Assembly (NCBI GenBank): GCA_963739005.1
Contig: CAVTYQ010000004.1
Coordinates: 434,001-498,000, forward strand
DNA from: DASWJZ01 sp963739005
GTDB lineage: Bacteria; Pseudomonadota; Alphaproteobacteria; Rhizobiales; Afifellaceae
Length of the DNA stretch: 64,000 bases
Reading direction: 5' to 3'
Shown: positions 16,530 through 24,462 of the stretch, one piece after another
How positions within the stretch are numbered: position 1 is the first letter of the stretch
How the letters are laid out: every line of letters begins with the position of its first letter
Translations under genes and position numbers: made by a program
The notes under the pieces: model-generated
Told to the model about the DNA's origin: nothing
Database searches by the model: none
What the model saw: the letters and a program-made list of their open reading frames with translations, nothing else

Positions 16530-17351
16530 ATGGCGGTGAAGCGGGCTGACGCGGGCGGCGCCGTCCGCGTCGGCATCGGCGGCTGGACCTACGCGCCCTG
16601 GCGCGGCGGCGTCTTCTATCCGGAGAAGCTGCCGGCGAAGCGCGAGCTCGAACATGCGAGCCGGCAACTCACCGCGATCGAGATCAACGGCACCTTCTAT
16701 CGGAGCCAAGGCCCGAAGAGCTTCGCCAAGTGGCGCGACGACACGCCCGACGATTTCGTCTTTTCGGTGAAGGGCCACCGCGCCGTGGTCAACGCCAAGA
16801 AGCTCGGCGAGGCGGGCGGCGCGGTCGAGTGGTTCTTCAAGTCCGGCGTCACCGAGCTGGGCGAGAAGCTCGGGCCGGTGCTTTGGCAGTTCGCGCCGTT
16901 CAAGAAGTTCGACGCGGACGATCTCGGCGCTTTCCTGGCGCTGTTGCCGAGGGAGGTCGGCGGATTGCGGATCCGCCACGCGGTCGAGGTGCGCTCCAAG
17001 AGCTTCCTCGTGCCTGAGATCGTCGACCTGGCGCGTGAGAACGGGGTTGCGATCGTCTACGCCGATTCCGACGAGCACCCGGCGATCGCCGACGTGACCG
17101 CCGACTTCGTCTATCTGCGCCTGCAGCGGTCACGCGCCGACATCACGACCGGCTACGCGGCCGCCGACCTCGACCGCTGGGCGGCGCGCGCCAAAACCTG
17201 GGCGGCGGGCGGCGCCCCCGATGACATCCCGACGCTCGTCGCGTCCGCGCCGAAGAAGGCGAAGCGCGACGTCTTCGTCTTCTTCATCGCCAGCGCGAAG
17301 GAAAGGAACCCGGCCGCGGCCGAAGCTTTGATCAAGAAGCTCGGAGGCTAG
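16530..17351 (+). CDS. DUF72 (YecE-family) protein
   Basis: A 273-residue TIM-barrel-like protein of the DUF72/YecE family. Family signatures include VRVGIGGWTYAPWRGGVFYPEKLP near the N-terminus, EINGTFYRSQ, FVFSVKGHR, and DFVYLRLQRSR in the second half. The biochemical function of the family is not established. The gene lies between the GYD and VOC genes with 2-12 base gaps on the same strand. Confidence 0.92.
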   Translation: MAVKRADAGGAVRVGIGGWTYAPWRGGVFYPEKLPAKRELEHASRQLTAIEINGTFYRSQGPKSFAKWRDDTPDDFVFSVKGHRAVVNAKKLGEAGGAVEWFFKSGVTELGEKLGPVLWQFAPFKKFDADDLGAFLALLPREVGGLRIRHAVEVRSKSFLVPEIVDLARENGVAIVYADSDEHPAIADVTADFVYLRLQRSRADITTGYAAADLDRWAARAKTWAAGGAPDDIPTLVASAPKKAKRDVFVFFIASAKERNPAAAEALIKKLGG

Positions 17352-17353
17352 AG

Positions 17354-17809
17354 ATGAACGCAGAGCTGCAGAATTGGCGCGCCTCGGGAAGGAGCGTCGT
17401 CAGCACCTTCATCGTCGTGCCGCAGGCGATGCGCATCGTCGATTTCGCGCAAGCCGTCTTCGACGCGCAGATGCTGCGCGAGCCGCTCTTCCATGCCGAC
17501 GGATCGCTGTGGAACGTCGAGCTCGATATCGGCGGCTCGACGGTGATGGTCGGCGAAGCGCGCCGCGGCATGGAGCGTCCGGCCTTCCTCTACGTGCACG
17601 TTGAGGACTGCGACGCGACATTCCAGAAGGCGCTCGCGGCCGGCGCCAAGCCGATCGCGCCGCCGCAGGATCAGTTCTACGGCGACCGCGACGGCGGCGT
17701 GGAGGACGCCGCCGGCGACTGGTGGTGGATCGCCACGCACCGCCAGGACCTTTCCGCCGCCGAGATCGAACGGCGCGCGCGCGAGGTGGAGAAGGAGCGC
17801 GGCGCCTGA
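17354..17809 (+). CDS. VOC-superfamily (glyoxalase/bleomycin-resistance-like) protein
   Basis: A 151-residue VOC-fold protein. Recognisable elements are an N-terminal beta-alpha-beta (STFIVVPQAMRIVDFAQAVFDA), a central ELDIGGSTVMVGEA strand pair, and the C-terminal VHVEDCDATFQKALAAGAK followed by QFYGDRDGGVEDAAGDWWWIATH, typical of PhnB/YdcH-like members. These proteins dispose or bind small molecules; metal ligands are not all evident. It ends the GYD-DUF72-VOC cluster with a 2-base gap from the preceding gene. Confidence 0.9.
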   Translation: MNAELQNWRASGRSVVSTFIVVPQAMRIVDFAQAVFDAQMLREPLFHADGSLWNVELDIGGSTVMVGEARRGMERPAFLYVHVEDCDATFQKALAAGAKPIAPPQDQFYGDRDGGVEDAAGDWWWIATHRQDLSAAEIERRAREVEKERGA

Positions 17810-18177
17810 ACCGTCGCCGCGTCTCCCGAAGCGCTGGGAGCTATTGCTTCTCCACGAAAAAGGAGAGGCCGGCGCGATGGCCGGCCCCAAGGCGGACAGG
17901 AGGTTGAGCGGAAGCGGACGCGTCAGGCGGGAGGACAAGCCGTTGCGTCCGATACGCGAGTTGGAATGTGCCAGGGTCGCGTGTCGGTATCGTTGCACGG
18001 ACGCGGCAATCGGGTTTCGCGAGGCGGGAGTAATGTTTCGTTGGCGCGGGCGGCTCCGCGCCAAGCTTAAGGTAAATAAAGGGTTTCCGTCGCGCGCCGG
18101 CTCCGGGGGTGAGACAAACGTCGGCCAAGTGGGCCGCTTGAGCGCAACGCGTGGAATGCGGCCCTTGGAGGCTTCGC
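17810..18177. other. Gene-free interval before the Flp pilin
   Basis: No convincing gene. A GGCCGGC/GCCGGCC hairpin with a 6-base loop lies at 17867-17886 and may terminate the VOC cluster, though it lacks a T-tract on the plus strand. The remainder, ending in an AT-rich AAGGTAAATAAAGG stretch near 18070, probably holds the pilin promoter. Confidence 0.4.
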
Positions 18178-18354
18178 ATGTCGCGTCTCATCCGGCGCTT
18201 TGCCGCCGATCAATCGGGCGCCTCGGCCGTCGAATACGGGCTGGTCGTGTCGCTGATCTCCGTAGCCATCATCGGTGCGCTCGTCGTGCTGGGGGTCAAT
18301 CTCCGCGACAAGGCGGAGTACATCGCCGAGCAGATCCACACCTCCGGACGCTGA
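18178..18354 (+). CDS. Flp-family type IVb pilin
   Basis: A 58-residue Flp/Fap pilin. The short leader MSRLIRRFAADQSGASAVEYGL contains the prepilin cleavage region with the conserved Glu and Tyr after it, followed by a hydrophobic helix (VVSLISVAIIGALVVLGVNL) that forms the pilus core. A GGAGG lies just upstream of the ATG at 18178. The tad/cpa assembly genes are not nearby, so it is an orphan pilin that would rely on a machine encoded elsewhere. Confidence 0.93.
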   Translation: MSRLIRRFAADQSGASAVEYGLVVSLISVAIIGALVVLGVNLRDKAEYIAEQIHTSGR

Positions 18355-18463
18355 CGGGCGGGGGGCGCCGTTAAGCGGCTGTTTAGGTTGCGGTGACATG
18401 AATCCGGAGCGCGGTTATGCGCGCGTCCCGCGCCGGGTTAGACGGCGCCATCCGGGTGAAGTC

Positions 18464-18805
18464 ATGTTCAAGCGTACCCTTGCACTCATCACTCCTTTCG
18501 CTGTCGTGCTCAGCGCCGCCGCTCCGGCGAAGGCGAATGGCGGCGACGCGTTGCTCGGCGGCGTAGCCGGCTTCGCGGTCGGCACGCTCTTCGGCACCGC
18601 CGTGGCCCAGCCGCGCTATTACGCGCCGGCTCCGGTCTACGTCGCGCCGCCACCCCCGGTCGTGTATCAGCCTGTCCCCGTCTACTACGCGCCGGCGCCG
18701 TGGACACCCGACTGGTATGCCTATTGCGCGCGGCGATTCGGGAGCTTCGACCCCCGCTCCGGCACCTATCTCGGCTTCGACGGCTACCGTCATCTCTGCG
18801 ACTAG
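18464..18805 (+). CDS. BA14K-family exported protein (copy 1)
   Basis: A 113-residue protein with a signal peptide (MFKRTLALITPFAVVLSAAAPAKA), a Gly-rich hydrophobic segment (LLGGVAGFAVGTLFGTAV), a Pro/Tyr-rich spacer with repeated YYAPAPVY-like units, and a C-terminal BA14K domain (WYAYCARRFGSFDPRSGTYLGFDGYRHLC) with two conserved cysteines. The founding Brucella protein has lectin-like and immunogenic properties; the role here is unknown. The start at 18464 gives the signal peptide at the N-terminus. A second copy lies 200 bases downstream. Confidence 0.9.
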   Translation: MFKRTLALITPFAVVLSAAAPAKANGGDALLGGVAGFAVGTLFGTAVAQPRYYAPAPVYVAPPPPVVYQPVPVYYAPAPWTPDWYAYCARRFGSFDPRSGTYLGFDGYRHLCD

Positions 18806-18830
18806 GCGCGCCGCCGTTCCCGGAGCTTTG

Positions 18831-18860
18831 AAGGCCGGCCGTAGCGCCGGCCTTATTGTT
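18831..18860 (+). terminator. Rho-independent terminator after BA14K copy 1
   Basis: A perfect 9-bp stem AAGGCCGGC / GCCGGCCTT (18831-18839 and 18846-18854) with a 6-base loop, followed by ATTGTT. It sits 26 bases after the stop codon. The same stem core recurs in the terminator after copy 2. Confidence 0.75.
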
Positions 18861-18892
18861 GGCCAAAAATCCGCTAAGACCCGCTCCGAAGC

Positions 18893-18918
18893 GGAACTTT
18901 CGGCGTTCATTCACGGTT
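18893..18918 (+). promoter_or_regulatory. Possible EcfG-type stress promoter
   Basis: GGAAC at 18893-18897, then 17 bases and GGTT at 18915-18918, one mismatch (C to G) from GGAAC-N17-CGTT. It lies 85 bases upstream of the second BA14K gene and points toward it. Weaker than the exact site at 15799. Confidence 0.45.
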
Positions 18919-19003
18919 CAGGCGAACAGGCCGAAATTGCTTGCCGAGGGGCGCGAAAGGGCGCCCGAGCGCCGAAAGCCGGCGCGTCAACGGAGACACG
19001 AAC

Positions 19004-19402
19004 ATGCGTTTCATGAAACCCACGGCGGCGGCGCTCGCTCTGGCGATCGGCGCGCTTTCCCTCTCGGGTGCCGCGGAGGCCCGTCAGCGCTACTACCATC
19101 ACCACAATGACGGCAGCGCGGTCGCGGCCGGAATCTTCGGCTTCGCCGCCGGCGCCCTCGTTGCCGGCGCGCTGTCGCAGCCGCGCTACTACTATCCCGA
19201 CTATTATTATGCCCCGGCGCCGGTCTACGCGCCGCCCCCGGTCGTCTATCAGCCCGCGTATCAGCCGGCGCCCGTCTACTACGGCGGCCCGCAGCCCTGG
19301 TCGCCGGAATGGTACGACTATTGCGACGCCCGCTATCGCTCGTTCAACTCGCGGACCGGCTACTTCCTAGGCTTTGACGGGCAGTACCACTTCTGCCAGT
19401 GA
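19004..19402 (+). CDS. BA14K-family exported protein (copy 2)
   Basis: A 132-residue paralogue of the upstream BA14K protein. It has a signal peptide (MRFMKPTAAALALAIGALSLSGAAEA), a His-rich patch (RYYHHHNDGS), a Gly/Ala-rich hydrophobic stretch, Tyr/Pro repeats (YYYPDYYYAPAPVYAPPPVVYQP) and the BA14K domain (WYDYCDARYRSFNSRTGYFLGF). The ATG at 19004 or the one at 19013 could be used. A near-consensus stress promoter lies upstream and a strong terminator follows. Tandem duplication is evident from the shared domain order. Confidence 0.9.
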   Translation: MRFMKPTAAALALAIGALSLSGAAEARQRYYHHHNDGSAVAAGIFGFAAGALVAGALSQPRYYYPDYYYAPAPVYAPPPVVYQPAYQPAPVYYGGPQPWSPEWYDYCDARYRSFNSRTGYFLGFDGQYHFCQ

Positions 19403-19416
19403 ACTGCTTCGCACAG

Positions 19417-19452
19417 ATGAAAAAGGCCGGCCTCTGCGCCGGCCTTTTTCAT
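19417..19452. terminator. Strong bidirectional terminator
   Basis: A perfect 15-bp inverted repeat, arms 19417-19431 and 19438-19452, with a 6-base loop. Its core is AAAAAGGCCGGC / GCCGGCCTTTTT, giving a GC stem flanked by A and T tracts, so it could stop transcription in both directions. It lies 15 bases after the BA14K copy 2 stop. Confidence 0.9.
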
Positions 19453-19758
19453 TTTGGGGCGCATTCTTACGCCTCCTAGTATCGCGTTCTGCGAGTTCAA
19501 TTGGATGCGCCGCACGCTCATGCAACTCGACCCACCGCAACGGCATGGCGTTCCACTGAGGTAGATGAAATTAGTCGCACAGAGCAATGCGACCAGGTCG
19601 GCTGTTAGGAATATTGTCGAAAACAGAGCGGGAATTGGGCCCCTCCGCTCCCTGTTATGGTTACACAGTTGCCTGAATCTTTCTCTTCGGTGGCCAATTC
19701 TCGCCTCTTTTGATGTGACTTTCGCAACCACGCGAAACATCGACGGAGAAGTGGGCTG
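19453..19758. other. AT-richer gene-free interval before the RlpA-like gene
   Basis: About 300 bases with noticeably lower GC than the surroundings. The open frames here have no recognisable features or good ribosome-binding sites. It probably contains the promoter and leader of the RlpA-like gene; a small RNA cannot be excluded. Confidence 0.35.
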
Positions 19759-20130
19759 ATGCCCTGTTCATTAAAAGCAGTGAAAGGCTTACTCGCCGCG
19801 GCCCTGGTCGCGGTTTCGTTTGGTGCGTTTGACACTGGCGCGAACGCCGAGACGGGTCGTGCCTCCTGGTACGCGCTGACCTCGAAGACGGCTTCCGGCG
19901 AGCGTTGCGATCCCGGCGCGCTCACCGCCGCGCACCGCTCACTTCCTTTTGGAACGAAGGTGAAGGTGGAAAACCTGAAGAACGGACGCTCGGTCGTGGT
20001 CCGCATCAACGACCGCGGGCCTTACGTCTCGGGGCGCATCATCGACCTCACCAAGGCCGCTGCGGGCCGGCTCGGATTCGTTGAATCCGGCGTCGCCGCT
20101 GTGCGCATCACCATCCTGGAACGGGGCTAA
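19759..20130 (+). CDS. RlpA-like exported protein (double-psi beta-barrel)
   Basis: A 123-residue septal-ring lytic-transglycosylase RlpA-family protein. It has a signal peptide (residues 1-31, ending ANA), then a DPBB domain from GRASWYALTSKTASGERCD through AHRSLPFGTKVKVENLKNGRSVVVRINDRGPY to RIIDLTKAAAGRLGF. Full RlpA has a C-terminal SPOR domain for septal targeting; this short form lacks it, so it may be a free periplasmic peptidoglycan-acting protein. The catalytic His and Asp expected in the family are present in AAHRSLP and INDRGP. Confidence 0.9.
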   Translation: MPCSLKAVKGLLAAALVAVSFGAFDTGANAETGRASWYALTSKTASGERCDPGALTAAHRSLPFGTKVKVENLKNGRSVVVRINDRGPYVSGRIIDLTKAAAGRLGFVESGVAAVRITILERG

Positions 20131-20390
20131 AAGCCTAGGTTTCCCAATGCCGAGCCCGGCGCTTCGGCGGCGATTCGCGCTTGCCGAGGCGTCGGGCTTG
20201 TGCATAAGTGGCCGCGCGACGGCTTCGTTTGCGGAAGCCGGCGAGGTTGGATGGGCCCCGAGGATTTTGGTTTCCCGGCCGTAATGAATGACTCCTCTCC
20301 GAATACCGCACGCCTGCGCGCGCTGGCACTCACCCTTCGCTTGAGGTCGAGATCCGGCATTTCAGTGATTCTGCGAGAGGACTTTGCGTG

Positions 20391-21080
20391 ATGAGCGAGA
20401 ACGGCGGCGACGACGACGATTTTGAGCGTCGCGAGCAACGTGACCGTGATCGCGGTCCCCGGCGTGGCGGACAGCGCGAGTTCGGGGGCGAGAGAGATTT
20501 CGGCAGCGACGCGCCGGCCGGACCGGGGCACGGCGCCCCGGGTGGCTACGGCGACCGGGGCGGCGGCTTTCGCAGTGGCGGTGGCGACCGTGACGGCGGC
20601 GGCGGCGGCGGTGGTTATCGCGGTGGCGGCGGTGGCGGCGGCAGTTACGGCGACCGCGGCGGCGGCGGCGGTGGCTACCGCGGCGGCGGCGCTGGCGGTG
20701 GTTATCGCGGCGGCGGCGGTGGCGGTGGCTATCGCGGCGGCGGCGATCGCGAAGGAGGCGGCGGCTACCGCGGTGGCGGTGGCGGCGGCGGATTTCGCAG
20801 CGGCGGAGGCGGCGGTGGAGGCGGCGGCTTCCAGAGGGACAGCGAGCCGCGCGAACGCGGGCCACGCCAGAACGGCACGCTCAAGTTCTTCAACAACGAT
20901 CGCGGCTTCGGCTTCATCACGCCGGAGAGCGGCGGCAAGGACGTCTTCGTTCACATCTCGGCGATCGAGCGTTCCGGCTTGCAGCAGCTCGCCGAAGGCA
21001 CGAAGCTCTCCTTCGAGACAGAGGATGATCGTCGCGGCCGTGGGCCGCAGGCGGTGAACCTGCAGATCGTCGAAGAATAG
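20391..21080 (+). CDS. Cold-shock-domain protein with long Gly/Arg-rich N-terminus
   Basis: A 229-residue protein. The N-terminal 45 residues are Asp/Arg-rich. Residues of about 50-150 are a low-complexity RGG-like tract (GGGYRGG units), and a single cold-shock domain occupies the C-terminus (NGTLKFFNNDRGFGFITPES, DVFVHISAIERSG) with both RNP motifs. The cold-shock domain binds single-stranded RNA/DNA, and RGG tracts elsewhere promote RNA binding and condensation. The domain order, tract first, is unusual for bacterial Csp proteins, which are typically about 70 residues. Start: ATG at 20391, or the GTG just before it, with GAGAGG 7-10 bases upstream. Confidence 0.9.
   Translation: MSENGGDDDDFERREQRDRDRGPRRGGQREFGGERDFGSDAPAGPGHGAPGGYGDRGGGFRSGGGDRDGGGGGGGYRGGGGGGGSYGDRGGGGGGYRGGGAGGGYRGGGGGGGYRGGGDREGGGGYRGGGGGGGFRSGGGGGGGGGFQRDSEPRERGPRQNGTLKFFNNDRGFGFITPESGGKDVFVHISAIERSGLQQLAEGTKLSFETEDDRRGRGPQAVNLQIVEE
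20550..20835 (+). repeat. GGC-rich low-complexity repeat inside the cold-shock gene
   Basis: Degenerate tandem GGCGGCGGCGGTGGC-like units interrupted by TATCGC/TACCGC codons for Tyr-Arg, coding for the Gly/Tyr/Arg tract. Such repeats are prone to replication slippage, so length may vary between strains. Confidence 0.85.
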
Positions 21081-21102
21081 CCGGGCGGCTATCTGGAATT
21101 TC

Positions 21103-21134
21103 GCGGCGGGGCATGCCCCGCCGCTTTCGTTTTC
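21103..21134 (+). terminator. Terminator of the cold-shock gene
   Basis: A perfect 10-bp GC stem GCGGCGGGGC / GCCCCGCCGC (21103-21112, 21115-21124) followed by TTTCGTTTT. It sits 22 bases after the stop and just before the convergent aminotransferase gene. Confidence 0.8.
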
Positions 21135-21138
21135 CCGC

Positions 21139-22341
21139 TCAGTTCAGCGCGTTGCAGAAGCGCTGGATGCGCGTGCACGCCTCTTCGAGAATGTCCGAAG
21201 ACGTCGCGTAGGAGATGCGGAAGTTCGGGCCGAGCCCGAATGCCGTGCCATGCACCACGGCGACGCCCTCCGCCTCCAGAAGCTCGCGGCAGAAATCCTC
21301 GTCGGTCTTGATCCTGTTGCCCGACGGCGCGGTCTTGCCGACCGTGCCGGCGCAGGACGGATAGACGTAGAACGCGCCCTCCGGCGTCGGGCATTTAATG
21401 CCGGTCGCCTGGTTCAGCATCGAGACGACCAGGTCGCGCCGCTCCTGGAACGCCTTCACGAACTTCGGGATGAAGTCCTGAGTTCCGGTCAACGCTTCCG
21501 TCGCCGCCCATTGCGCTATCGAGCAGGCGCCCGACGTCTGCTGCCCCTGGATCATCACCATGGCGTCGACGAGCGGCTTCGGCCCGGCGCCGAAACCGAT
21601 GCGCCAGCCGGTCATCGCATAGGTCTTCGACACGCCGTTCATGGTGAGCGTGCGCTCGTAGAGCTTCGGCTCGACCTCGGCGATCGTGGCGAACGGCGCG
21701 TCGGTGTAGAGCAGATGCTCGTACATGTCGTCGGTCAGCACCCAGACGTGCGGGTGCTTCAGGAGCACCTCGGCGAGCGCCTTGAGCTCGGCGGCCGAGT
21801 AGGCTGCGCCCGACGGGTTCGACGGCGCGTTGAACATCAGCCACTTCGTGCGCTTGGTGACGGCGCGGTCGAGCGCTTCCGGCGTCAGCTTGAAGCCGGT
21901 CTCGATCGGGCATTCGATGAAGCGCGACTCGCCGCCGTTCAGAGCCACCATCTCCGGGTAGCTCACCCAATAGGGCGCCGGGATCAGCACCTCGTCGCCA
22001 GGGTTCAGCGTCGCCACGAAGGCGTTGTAGAGCACCTGCTTGCCGCCGGTGCCGACGATCACCTGCTCGGGCTTGTAGTCGAGCCCGTTCTCGCGCTTGA
22101 ACTTCTCCGCGACCGCCTTCCTGAGCGGCGCGATGCCGGCGACCGGCGGATACTTCGTCTCACCGCGGCGGATTGCGGCGATCGCCGCTTCCTTGATGTT
22201 GTCGGGCGTGTCGAAATCGGGTTCGCCGGCGCCGAGTCCGATGACGTCGCGGCCAGCCTCTTTGAGCTCGCGCGCCTTCTGGGTGACCGCGATGGTGGCG
22301 GACGGCTTGACCCGCGAAAGGCTGTCGGCAAGGAAGCTCAT
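21139..22341 (-). CDS. Pyridoxal-phosphate aspartate aminotransferase, class I
   Basis: A 400-residue fold-type I aminotransferase of the rhizobial aspartate/prephenate aminotransferase group. It begins MSFLADSLSRVKPSATIAVTQKARELK. Signatures include GAGEPDFDTPDNIKEAA, NAPSNPSGAAYS and the PLP Lys in SKTYAMTGWRIGF. It makes aspartate from oxaloacetate and glutamate and may also act on prephenate. The ATG at 22341 matches the family start; the longer frame adds 78 Arg-rich residues. It converges on the cold-shock gene. Confidence 0.95.
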   Translation of the reverse strand: MSFLADSLSRVKPSATIAVTQKARELKEAGRDVIGLGAGEPDFDTPDNIKEAAIAAIRRGETKYPPVAGIAPLRKAVAEKFKRENGLDYKPEQVIVGTGGKQVLYNAFVATLNPGDEVLIPAPYWVSYPEMVALNGGESRFIECPIETGFKLTPEALDRAVTKRTKWLMFNAPSNPSGAAYSAAELKALAEVLLKHPHVWVLTDDMYEHLLYTDAPFATIAEVEPKLYERTLTMNGVSKTYAMTGWRIGFGAGPKPLVDAMVMIQGQQTSGACSIAQWAATEALTGTQDFIPKFVKAFQERRDLVVSMLNQATGIKCPTPEGAFYVYPSCAGTVGKTAPSGNRIKTDEDFCRELLEAEGVAVVHGTAFGLGPNFRISYATSSDILEEACTRIQRFCNALN

Positions 22342-22554
22342 GGCTTGCTCCGGGACGTTCTTGGCTGGCAAGTGGAAACGGCGGCGGACCCTATTGCCCG
22401 AGCGCCGCCTTCGCAAGTGCGAATAAAGTCCGCCCCGGCTTGCCGATCCGCGATCGATCAGCGTCGCCAATTTCTCCCGCCAAGGATATTCGTTTGACCG
22501 GCGCCTCCGCGGCCGGAGAAATCGCCAGGGTCGATGACGCTTGGCGGTGCACCG

Positions 22555-23166
22555 ATGCTGACGCTCTACTCGCAACAGATTTCCGGCAACTCCTACAAGC
22601 CGCGCCTGCTCTTCGCGCTGCTGAAGATTTCATTCCGGGTCGTCGAGATGAATACCTATGACGGCTCGACGCGGAAATCGGACTACCTGGCGAAGAATCC
22701 GATCGGCCGCACACCGCTCGTCGAGTTCGAGGATGGGAGGCGGCTGGCGGAATCGAACGCCATCCTGCTCCACTTCGCACAGGGCACGAAGTATCTGCCG
22801 GCCGATTCCTACGACCGCGCCAAGGCCTACGAGTGGCTGTTCTTCGAGCAATACGATCACGAGCCGTCGATCGCCGTCCGCCGCTCGATCATGACGGCGC
22901 CGGAGCGCGCGCATCTCAAAACGCCGGAGAGGCTTCAGCAGACGCTCGAGAAGGGCAACGCGGCGCTTGCCGTGATGGAAAAGCGGCTGTCGCACGCCGA
23001 CTGGCTCGCCGGGGACGCCTACTCGGTCGCCGACATCGCGCTCTATGCCTACACGCATTGCGCGGGCGAAGGCGGCTACGAGCTTTCCGCCTTTCCCGGC
23101 GTTGCGGCGTGGGTGAAGCGCGTCGCCAGCCAGCCCGGCCACGTGCCGATCGACTGGCGGCCGTAA
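22555..23166 (+). CDS. Glutathione S-transferase family protein
   Basis: A 203-residue GST. The N-terminal thioredoxin-like domain runs MLTLYSQQISGNSYKPRLLFALLKI through NPIGRTPLVEFEDGRRLAESNAILLHF, with Ser in place of the CPYC-type motif and the glutathione-binding ESNAI. The helical C-terminal domain includes DWLAGDAYSVADIALYAYTH. The start at 22555 fits the fold; an ATG 7 codons upstream is possible. Substrate unknown. Confidence 0.92.
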   Translation: MLTLYSQQISGNSYKPRLLFALLKISFRVVEMNTYDGSTRKSDYLAKNPIGRTPLVEFEDGRRLAESNAILLHFAQGTKYLPADSYDRAKAYEWLFFEQYDHEPSIAVRRSIMTAPERAHLKTPERLQQTLEKGNAALAVMEKRLSHADWLAGDAYSVADIALYAYTHCAGEGGYELSAFPGVAAWVKRVASQPGHVPIDWRP

Positions 23167-23232
23167 AGTCCCGCGGCCGGCACGGAGAGCCTTAACCTCG
23201 CCTTAGCGCGAAGTCGCGATTGTCGCGCGGCC

Positions 23233-24462
23233 ATGCTTCGCTCCGCCGACATCGCCGCCTCCCTCCGCGAGGGTGCCTGGATCGATCGGGAGCGCGTGCG
23301 CGGCTATTCGCTGCTCTTCCTCATCATGTTCGGCCTCGCGACGCTGGCGCTCTGGACGACGGGCCACGGCCTGCTCGACGTGTTGGGCCGGCCGATCGGG
23401 ACGGACTTTGCCAACCCCTATGCCGCCGGCCGCCTCGCCTTGGAGGGTAAACCGGCGGCGGTCTATGATTTCGCCAGCCTCTTCGCGAAAGAGGGGGCCG
23501 TCACCGGGCAATCGGAGAACGTCTACGGCTGGCACTACCCGCCGATCTTCCTGCTCGTTGCCGCGCCGCTCGCGAAGCTCCCCTATATCGCCGCGCTGAT
23601 CGTCTGGATCGCCGCCGGCCTCGCGTTCTATCTCTTCGCCATCTGGACGATCCTGCCGCGGCCGCTCGCGCTACTCGCCGCGGCGGCGTTCCCGGCGGTC
23701 TTCATCACCGTCGGCCACGGACAGAATGCGTTCCTGACCGCCGGGCTTCTCGGTCTCGGACTGGCGCTGCTTGAACGGCGGCCGTGGCTCGCCGGATTTC
23801 TGCTCGGCTGCCTCTGCTACAAGCCGCATCTCGGGCTGGTGCTGCCCTTCGCGCTTCTCGCGGCGCGGCAGTGGAAGCCGTTCCTCGGCGCCGCGATCGC
23901 CGTCGTGCTGCTTTCAGCGCTGAGCGTCGCCCTGTTCGGCCTGGAGCCCTGGCGCGCCTTCCTGGCGAGCGGCGAGGTGACGCGAACCGTGGTGCTCGAG
24001 CAGGTCGCGACCGGCTGGTTCAAGATCCAGAGCCTCTTCTCAGCGGTGCGCGGTCTCGGCGGATCGATCGCCGCGGCCTACATCGCGCAGGCGCTTCTCG
24101 CGCTCGCCGTGCTTGTGATGCTGGTGCGCGCCTGGACCGGGGGCGTCACGCAATCAGGCAAGGCGGCGGTTGCGCTCGCAGCACTTCTCGTCACGCCCTA
24201 CGTGCTCGACTACGACATGCTCGTGATGGCGCCCGCGATCGCGTTCCTCGTCGCGCGCGGACTGGAGGAGGGCTTCCGCCCCTACGAGAAGGCGCTCCTG
24301 GCTTTCGCCTGGATCGCGCCGCTCCTCGCGCGCCCGGCGGCAGAGTTTCTGCACCTGCCGCTCGGGCTTGTCGCAATGCTGGTGCTGTTCGCGATGACGT
24401 GCGCGGAGCAGATGCCCCGGGCGAGGACCTATCCGCCGAAGGCGATGCGCAGGATTTCGTAG
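23233..24462 (+). CDS. GT87-like membrane glycosyltransferase (DUF2029)
   Basis: A 409-residue polytopic membrane protein with about nine to ten hydrophobic helices. The first extracytoplasmic loop contains the acidic GTDFANPYAAGRLALEG, and HYPPIFLLVAAPLAKLPY follows, a signature of DUF2029/GT87 enzymes that use polyprenyl-phosphate sugars (mannosyltransferases in actinobacteria). A FGLEPWRAFL segment and a C-terminal LLVTPYVLDYDMLVMAPA are also family-like. The last 34 bases overlap the convergent greA gene. Confidence 0.88.
   Translation: MLRSADIAASLREGAWIDRERVRGYSLLFLIMFGLATLALWTTGHGLLDVLGRPIGTDFANPYAAGRLALEGKPAAVYDFASLFAKEGAVTGQSENVYGWHYPPIFLLVAAPLAKLPYIAALIVWIAAGLAFYLFAIWTILPRPLALLAAAAFPAVFITVGHGQNAFLTAGLLGLGLALLERRPWLAGFLLGCLCYKPHLGLVLPFALLAARQWKPFLGAAIAVVLLSALSVALFGLEPWRAFLASGEVTRTVVLEQVATGWFKIQSLFSAVRGLGGSIAAAYIAQALLALAVLVMLVRAWTGGVTQSGKAAVALAALLVTPYVLDYDMLVMAPAIAFLVARGLEEGFRPYEKALLAFAWIAPLLARPAAEFLHLPLGLVAMLVLFAMTCAEQMPRARTYPPKAMRRIS

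Noticed and set aside
17877..18374. Plus-strand frame between the VOC gene and the Flp pilin
   Set aside because: Continues out of frame through the pilin gene and is Arg-rich; the pilin frame has clear signatures.
19360..19740. Minus-strand 126-codon frame in the AT-richer interval
   Set aside because: Reads through the strong terminator hairpin and the end of the BA14K gene; no recognisable features.
20550..20835. Repetitive tract considered as a CRISPR array or tandem regulatory repeat
   Set aside because: Units are short, degenerate and in frame with the coding sequence; there are no spacers.
20127..20954. Ala/Thr/Val-rich minus-strand frame opposite the cold-shock gene
   Set aside because: Antisense reading of the GGC repeat; the plus strand encodes a recognisable cold-shock domain.
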